Shown one piece after another: positions 36,081 through 41,053 of a stretch of DNA of 41,053 bases. The stretch is from Zoogloeaceae bacterium (GTDB lineage Bacteria > Pseudomonadota > Gammaproteobacteria > Burkholderiales > Rhodocyclaceae), in assembly GCA_031288305.1 (NCBI GenBank), contig JAITRP010000165.1, positions 1 through 41,053 of the forward strand. Reading direction: 5' to 3'. Below the pieces are notes generated by a model, which had not been told where the DNA came from, did not search any database, and worked only from the letters and a program-made list of their open reading frames with translations. The position numbers and the translations under genes were made by a program. Position 1 is the stretch's first letter, and each line of letters opens with the position of its first letter.

Positions 36081-37415
36081 TCAAGCCGCGTGAGCGAACG
36101 GTCGTGCGCACTCCGGCATGGCGGGTCTTTCCAGGATGTTCAGATGAACGACCAAATGCCGACACGCTTCTTCAACCCGGCCTTCTTCACACAGGTCCAG
36201 CCGATCCGCCCAGTCCTGCATCATCTTCCTGCGTTGTTCGACGTATTCGGCATGGTTGTAGGCCGCGCGAATCGCGTTCGGGTCGGAGTGGGACAACTGC
36301 GCCTCGATCCACGCTTGGGGATAGCCGATTTCATTGAACGCCGTCGAAAAGGTGGCGCGGATGCCATGCACCGTCATCTTGTTTCGATAGCCCATGCGTT
36401 TCAAGGCCGCGTTCAGGGTGCTTTCGCAGATGCCTCTTTCTGGATATTCCCGGTTGCGCGGCAGATAGCGCTGCGACGGCACGAACAGTCTGAGCATTTT
36501 GCGGACGATGTCCATCGCCTGGGTGGAAAGCGGGACGATGTAGGGCGGGATGCCGGTTTCCCCCTGGCGCATTTTGCGCATCCTGCTTTGCAACTGTTTT
36601 ACGTTGCCGGGCGGAATGATCCACAGCCCGCGTTCGAGATCGAACTGATCCGGCATCGCCAGGCGCAGTTCGCAGGTGCGCGCGCAGGTGAGCAGCAACA
36701 GGCGCAGTCCGAGCCGGGTTTGATGCGCGCCGTTATATTCCTGTAGCGCGTGCAGGAACCCTGGCAATGCATGCAGGTGCAGGTAGGGGTGATGGCGCAC
36801 GGGAGGACGGGGAACCGCCACGACATCGAGATCGGAGGCGTAGTTGGTTTCCAGTCCCGGCACGGTCACCAGCGCGTAGCGGTAAATCTGGTTGAGGTGA
36901 CCGCGCACTTGTTCCGAAATGGAGAGCGCGCCCCTGCGCTCGATTCGCCGAAGCACGTCCAGAAGATCGGGACGCCGAAGCTCGTGGATCGAACGTTTTC
37001 CCAAGAAGGGCAGAACATCCTTGCCGAAGATGCGCAACATGGCCGCATGCGCGCTTCGCTTGCCGGTCTTCATTTCCAGCCTGCGGTGTTCGCTCCATTG
37101 ATGAAACACCGCCTCGAACGTATGTTCGCTGGCGATGCGGACGGCTTGTCGTTTCTGTTTGCGGTGCGTATGCGGGTTGGCGCCCTTGGCGAGCAGGGCG
37201 CGCGCTTCGTCGCGGGCCTGACGCGCTTCCCGCAAAGAGACTTCCGGGTAGGCGCCCAGCGACATGCGTTTTTGCCGATCGCCCCAGTAGTAACGAAAAT
37301 GCCAGGATTTGCCGCCCTTGGGGGAAACCGCGAGGGACAGTCCATCGAGGTCGCCGAGGGTGTAAGCCTTGCCGGTCGCCTTCGCTTGCCGGACGGTGGT
37401 GTTTGTGAGTGCCAT
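36081..37415 (-). CDS. P4-type tyrosine integrase (DUF4102 family)
   Basis: This is a complete 444-aa integrase. It has an N-terminal arm-binding DUF4102 domain (about 5-85), a core-binding SAM-like domain (about 98-185) and a catalytic domain. The catalytic residues Arg246 (CARTCE), His350 and Arg353 (VHGIR), His376 (LSHSD) and Tyr386 (AAYNHAEY) are all present. An AAGGAG site six bases before the ATG supports the start. It is transcribed in the same direction as the defence genes and lies at the right side of the island, so it is the likely agent of integration. No tRNA gene or clear att repeat could be found beside it. Confidence 0.92.
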   Translation of the reverse strand: MALTNTTVRQAKATGKAYTLGDLDGLSLAVSPKGGKSWHFRYYWGDRQKRMSLGAYPEVSLREARQARDEARALLAKGANPHTHRKQKRQAVRIASEHTFEAVFHQWSEHRRLEMKTGKRSAHAAMLRIFGKDVLPFLGKRSIHELRRPDLLDVLRRIERRGALSISEQVRGHLNQIYRYALVTVPGLETNYASDLDVVAVPRPPVRHHPYLHLHALPGFLHALQEYNGAHQTRLGLRLLLLTCARTCELRLAMPDQFDLERGLWIIPPGNVKQLQSRMRKMRQGETGIPPYIVPLSTQAMDIVRKMLRLFVPSQRYLPRNREYPERGICESTLNAALKRMGYRNKMTVHGIRATFSTAFNEIGYPQAWIEAQLSHSDPNAIRAAYNHAEYVEQRRKMMQDWADRLDLCEEGRVEEACRHLVVHLNILERPAMPECARPFAHAA

Positions 37416-37894
37416 GCTAAACTCCTTCAGGTTGTCGAGTCATGGCCTGGATTGTTGTACCGTTCATCCCGTCCCGCCAGCAAGAAACCGGAATCCAGGT
37501 CACCCCTGAAGATGGACAGGAAAATGGACTGAAAAACTCCGGCCAGCAGTGGATTTCAGTCATCTTCGGTAGAAGATGAAAAACCGAAAATCCAATATCT
37601 TCAACAGCTTGCGGATATCTGCGGAAACCGTTGGAACATACTCCAGGTTTCCACGGCGCTTCGCGCCTCGCAATGACGAAGATGAACTGGATTGCGGTTT
37701 ATCAGAGATCATGAACAGGTTCTAAGACTCGATCCCGCAGGTACTGTGAATAAGTTTGCGTTTTCCTTCTCCTTCTCTCAACATGAGAAAAGAATAACAC
37801 AAAATGTAAAGCGTTAAATCAAAAACGCTCTAAGTACTTATCCGTAAATAGCACTATCCAGGTCATGGTCTGTATTTTTCCAGATAAACAAAGA
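37416..37894. other. Intergenic region upstream of integrase, possible island edge
   Basis: There is no gene. A candidate minus-strand promoter for the integrase (TTGCTG / 18 bp / TACAAC, fwd 37454-37483) is present. A dispersed-repeat type segment ending CTCGCAATGACG lies at about 37647-37680. From about 37735 the sequence turns strongly AT-rich. This composition change may mark the boundary of the inserted DNA. Confidence 0.45.
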
Positions 37895-38338
37895 TTATTC
37901 CGGAAGACAATGTGACTTCTTTAATGTGACTTCTTTATAGCGGGTGTAGCCGCATTTTTCATACAGGCGCAAATTCTTTTCGCTTTTCAGGCTGGTAAAA
38001 AGCTCGAATCGCGGCTGGGAAAATTCGTTTTCCATTGCCCGCAACAGGCGCTTGCCAAGTCCCTGATTCTGGTATGCCGGGTCTACCATGAGCCTGCCAA
38101 TGAAAACGGTTTCATTTTCGGCGTATGCGCGCGCAAATCCGACGATCCTGTCTTTTGCAACCGCTTTCAGGATGACGCTTTTGCCATGTCCACGCACCAG
38201 TTCATCTAGGTTTTGGGTCAGCGGCTGAATGGAAAAATCGTTGTGGATCAAGGCTTCGCTTTGATAGGCGAGATATTGCAGTTCCAGTATTTCTTTCAGG
38301 TCTTCGTATTCCGCTCTTGTGATTTGAATGGAATCCAT
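37895..38338 (-). CDS. GNAT-family N-acetyltransferase
   Basis: This 147-aa protein has the GNAT fold pattern: beta strands IVGFARAYAENETVFIGRL, acetyl-CoA motif A VDPAYQNQGLGKRLL (Q/RxxGxG/A as QNQGLG), and a C-terminal NLRLYEKCGYTR motif B. GGAGAA upstream of the ATG is a good ribosome site. The substrate is unknown. It lies between the integrase and the type III secretion genes, is AT-richer than both, and interrupts the usual order of secretion genes after the stalk gene, so it is probably acquired. Confidence 0.88.
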   Translation of the reverse strand: MDSIQITRAEYEDLKEILELQYLAYQSEALIHNDFSIQPLTQNLDELVRGHGKSVILKAVAKDRIVGFARAYAENETVFIGRLMVDPAYQNQGLGKRLLRAMENEFSQPRFELFTSLKSEKNLRLYEKCGYTRYKEVTLKKSHCLPE

Positions 38339-38441
38339 GACATTCTCCGTGTATAAGCAACCGTTGGATCAACGCGGCGCAAACCTATCCAGCCTGCGGC
38401 GCGGATTTACCCTCGCTTTTGATGTCCTTCGCAAGCCGCTT

Positions 38442-38936
38442 TCACGAAAACGATTCCATTTCCCCGGCCTCGAACAGCAGGGGTTTGAATTCTTCCTGTT
38501 CCCGATCTTCCTGGCGATTCATTTCCGCAGTCTGGTTTTTTTGCCAGTCGTCGCGGTGATAGCGGATTTTTTCGCGCTCCCGGTTTGCCAAAAGCCAGTC
38601 GTTGCGGGCGGCTTGGGCTTCCTTGCGCGCTTCTTCCACCGCGCGGTCGGCTTCTATCCGGCGTTCTTCCCTTGCCAATTCCTCGTCGGCCAGGGCGGAA
38701 AGTCCGGCCTTGAAGGCGTCGAGTTCGTCCTGGGTCATGGTCTGGCCCAGGATGGACTGATAGCGGCGCTCGACTTCTTCCTTGCGCCAGACTTTGTAGT
38801 CTTGCCACTCTCCTTCCCTGGCGTCCCGCTGCGCCTGCGCGGCGCGCAATCGGGTTTCCGCCGCGCGCATCGCTTTTGCGCGGGCATCCACCCGGAAATC
38901 ACGGACTTTTATCAGGTCGATCAGGGGATAGCGCAT
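38442..38936 (-). CDS. sctO: Type III secretion stalk protein, SctO/YscO-like
   Basis: This 164-aa protein is almost entirely helical, rich in Arg, Glu and Ala, and predicted to form a two-stranded coiled coil (about 15-150). That fits the stalk that contacts the SctN ATPase. Direct sequence motifs are weak in this family, so the call rests on size, coiled coil and position 13 bp downstream of sctN, the standard sctN-sctO order. GGAGG precedes the ATG. No SctP or SctQ gene follows; only about 100 bp separate it from the acetyltransferase gene. Confidence 0.75.
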   Translation of the reverse strand: MRYPLIDLIKVRDFRVDARAKAMRAAETRLRAAQAQRDAREGEWQDYKVWRKEEVERRYQSILGQTMTQDELDAFKAGLSALADEELAREERRIEADRAVEEARKEAQAARNDWLLANREREKIRYHRDDWQKNQTAEMNRQEDREQEEFKPLLFEAGEMESFS

Positions 38937-38949
38937 GGTTATCCTCCCA

Positions 38950-40266
38950 TCACGCCACGACGCGCAGCAGGGCGGTCAGCGTGTCGTCGAAGCTGGAGAA
39001 CTCGTCCAGTTCCTGGCGCAGGAAGGCATTGACCGCGCCGATTTTTTCCAGCGCCCGGTCGGCTTCGGCGTCGTTGCCCTTCTGGTATTCGCCGATCCGC
39101 ACCAGAAGCTCGATTTCGGCGTATTTGGCGAGAATGGCGCGCAACTTCTGCGCGGCCTCGCGGTGCGCCTGCGTGGTGATCGCGCCCATGACCCGGCTGA
39201 CGCTTGCCAGCGCGTCGATGGCCGGATAATGATTGGCGGCGGCGAGCTTTCTTGAAAGGACGATGTGACCATCCAGGATGGAGCGCGTTTCATCGGCGAT
39301 GGGTTCGGTCATGTCGTCGCCTTCGACGAGCACGGTATAGAGCGCCGTGATCGACCCCTTGTCGGAATTGCCCGCCCGTTCCATGAGGCGCGGCAGAGTG
39401 GAAAAGACGGAAGGCGGAAAGCCGCGCCGGGTTGGCGGTTCCCCGGCGGCGAGGCCAATCTCCCGCTGCGCCCGCCCGAAGCGGGTGACGGAATCCATGA
39501 GGAGCAGCACCTTCTTTCCCTGGTCGCGGAAATATTCGGCGATGGCCGTCGCGGTATAGGCGGCCTTCAGGCGCTCCATCGAGGCGCGGTCGGAAGTGGA
39601 GACGACCAGCACGGCCTTCTTGCGGCCCTCCGGCCCCAGGTCGTGTTCGATGAATTCGCGCACCTCGCGCCCGCGCTCGCCGATCAAGGCCAGGACGCAA
39701 ACATCCGCCGCCGCGCCCTTGATGATGGAAGAAAGCAACGTGCTCTTTCCCCCGCCCGCCGCCGCGAAAATGCCCATGCGCTGCCCCTCGCCGCAGGAGA
39801 GGATGCCGTCCAGCGCGCGCAGGCCGAGCGGCAAGGGCCTGTCGATCAACTTCCGGGTCATGGGATTGGGCGGGTCGGCATAGACGGGATAGAACTTCAT
39901 GGCCGCCAGCGGCGGCCCGCCGTCGATGGGGTTGCCCAGGCCATCCAGGATGCGCCCCAGGAGCGCGTCGCACACCGCGATGGCGTGGATGTCCCCGGTC
40001 GGAATCACTTCCGTTTCCGGCGCGATGCCCTGCAGGTTGCCCAGCGGCGTCAAAATCGCCTCCTTGCGCGCGAAACCCACTACTTCGGCCTTCAATTCCC
40101 AGGCGCTGTGCGGATTTTTCAACAGGCAGATTTCCCCCACGCGCACCCCCGGCACGACCGCCCGGATGATCGTCCCCACCACCTGCACCACCCGCCCCCG
40201 GACATCCAGAGGAGACGCGCTGGCGACGGCTTCTTCCAGCAAGGCGCTGATGTATTCAAGGCTCAT
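38950..40266 (-). CDS. sctN: Type III secretion ATPase SctN
   Basis: This 438-aa FliI/YscN-family ATPase has an N-terminal beta-barrel (about 20-90), Walker A AAGGGKST (169-176), [11 protein letters not shown], Walker [18 protein letters not shown], the [20 protein letters not shown] loop characteristic of SctN, and a C-terminal helical bundle. It forms the hexameric export-gate ATPase that strips chaperones from effectors. It is the first gene of a two-gene sctN-sctO unit here. No other secretion gene is recognisable in the window on either side, so it may be one edge of a larger cluster or an isolated remnant. Confidence 0.92.
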   Translation of the reverse strand: MSLEYISALLEEAVASASPLDVRGRVVQVVGTIIRAVVPGVRVGEICLLKNPHSAWELKAEVVGFARKEAILTPLGNLQGIAPETEVIPTGDIHAIAVCDALLGRILDGLGNPIDGGPPLAAMKFYPVYADPPNPMTRKLIDRPLPLGLRALDGILSCGEGQRMGIFAAAGGGKSTLLSSIIKGAAADVCVLALIGERGREVREFIEHDLGPEGRKKAVLVVSTSDRASMERLKAAYTATAIAEYFRDQGKKVLLLMDSVTRFGRAQREIGLAAGEPPTRRGFPPSVFSTLPRLMERAGNSDKGSITALYTVLVEGDDMTEPIADETRSILDGHIVLSRKLAAANHYPAIDALASVSRVMGAITTQAHREAAQKLRAILAKYAEIELLVRIGEYQKGNDAEADRALEKIGAVNAFLRQELDEFSSFDDTLTALLRVVA

Positions 40267-40560
40267 CGCTGTTCAGGGGACAGAGGACGGAAGACAGCGC
40301 GGTAGGCATGACGGGTTCCTTTTCGATTCAGGAAATGCCAGCGAATGATAGCAGAATGTCCGGTGCACGGCATGGCTTTATTCAGTCCGGCGGGGAAATT
40401 TTCCGATTTTCTCTCCTCCAAATTGCGCATTCTGTCGCAATACCGTACCATGCCTGTTATGTCAAAGTCGCCTTCTCTCCTACGTGTTTATCCTGCTGCA
40501 TGGGTATCCCTCGCGCCGGAGACGAATGCCTGCGACCACGTGGACAAGGAGATATAAGAG
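40267..40560. other. Divergent intergenic region between sctN and the 79-aa ORF
   Basis: No gene is seen. The region should contain the promoters of sctN (minus) and the small + strand ORF, but no confident -35/-10 pair was found. AAGGAG at 40546-40551 is the ribosome site of the small ORF. Confidence 0.4.
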
Positions 40561-40800
40561 ATGCCTCTCCTAGCAGATATTGTTCTTGGATCGAATGCGG
40601 AAAATAGACATGCCCCAACCAATATACGAGAAGAGAACGGGCAAGTTAATGGTTTGGCTGGGCATATTGCCGACGCTTTTCTTTCCGCGCTGAGAGAACA
40701 TGGATTTTCTGCGGGGAAAATCCGGAAAATAATAATTGAACTAAGGAGGAAATTTCCAGTAATCGAGAGTTTTGAACTTGCCGCAAAACGCCGCCGTTAG
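40561..40800 (+). CDS. Small hypothetical protein (79 aa)
   Basis: This is a 79-aa ORF with a strong AAGGAG ribosome site nine bases before the ATG. The N-terminal half is polar and Asn/Gly-rich. The C-terminal half (about 33-79) is predicted helical and basic, ending in AAKRRR. No family was recognised. It is divergent from sctN, and small proteins beside type III secretion genes are often chaperones, regulators or needle components, but nothing in the sequence proves this. An IS5-type remnant starts 14 bp after its stop, so its C-terminus could have been altered by insertion. Confidence 0.5.
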   Translation: MPLLADIVLGSNAENRHAPTNIREENGQVNGLAGHIADAFLSALREHGFSAGKIRKIIIELRRKFPVIESFELAAKRRR

Positions 40801-40814
40801 TAGGGAAACGACAG

Positions 40815-41053
40815 ATGACAGTATCCCGATACCAGCAGATCGAAGACTGCCTGCCGCGTCAGCGCGGCAATGTCGGCTTGCCGAATCGAATCTTCTGGTT
40901 CTGAACGCCATCCTGCACGTTGCCGAACAGGGGTCAAATGGCGCGGCCTGCCCAGGCAATTTGGGCGCTGGCACACGGTCTACACCCGAATGAACCGCTG
41001 GGCGAAAGCGGGAGTGCTGGAGCGGGTTTTCGAGAAGCTGCAACGCGCCCAGA
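40815..41053 (+). pseudogene. IS5-type transposase, frameshifted and cut by the window end
   Basis: The ATG frame encodes a start typical of IS5-family transposases (SRYQQIEDCLPRQRGNVG) but stops at 40902-40904. The homologous frame continues (LNAILHVAEQG), then shifts by one base near 40930 to read KWRGLPRQFGRWHTVYTR and MNRWAKAGVLERVFEKL up to the window end. At least two lesions make this copy inactive unless the reads are wrong. The 3' part lies outside the window. Confidence 0.75.

Noticed and set aside
37416-37894. tRNA-anchored attachment site beside the integrase
   Set aside because: No tRNA cloverleaf and no direct repeat shared with the left edge near 17879-17961 could be found by eye.

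Overview
The window reads as chromosomal DNA of a GC-rich Gram-negative bacterium, most likely a betaproteobacterium. This is inferred from the sigma-54 regulator, the methylated-amine/ETF module, the CHASE2 cyclase, the type III secretion genes and P4-type integrase, and general codon use. No rRNA, tRNA or CRISPR array was seen, so the taxon is a guess.

Left part (1-9121): an IS630 transposase remnant cut by a 170-bp hairpin repeat, an orphan gene tail and a secreted DUF411 protein. Then comes a catabolic module: a trimethylamine/dimethylglycine-dehydrogenase-like flavoenzyme behind a candidate sigma-54 promoter, a membrane Fe-S oxidoreductase naturally fused to EtfB, EtfA, and a class III aminotransferase. 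Electrons would pass from the flavoenzyme through the ETF modules to the membrane quinone pool.

Signalling part (9338-17016): a large imperfect palindrome precedes a PAS-only protein translationally coupled to a PAS/AAA+/Fis sigma-54 activator, a candidate regulator of the amine module. An MBL-GAF-HD-GYP fusion and a CHASE2 adenylate/guanylate cyclase follow. The cyclase lies between two inverted copies of the 170-bp repeat, and one copy supplies its apparent start codon.

Defence island (17491-37415): between a decapitated integrase and an intact P4-type integrase lies a minus-strand set of seven genes. They are a small winged-helix regulator, an AlbA/Schlafen-type ATP-binding regulator, a 1752-aa DEAD/DEAH-DUF1998 helicase, a SNF2 helicase, a 1624-aa adenine-specific methyltransferase, a DUF2326/SMC-like ATPase and an HNH nuclease. 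It shares parts with class 1 DISARM and with Druantia DruE but matches neither, because it lacks a phospholipase-D gene and adds the ATPase-HNH pair. Inverted and direct repeats of a TATCGAC motif sit in its internal promoter region. This is the strongest candidate for an undescribed system here.

Right part (37895-41053): a GNAT acetyltransferase, two type III secretion genes (SctO-like stalk, SctN ATPase), a divergent 79-aa ORF with a strong ribosome site, and a frameshifted IS5-type transposase at the edge.
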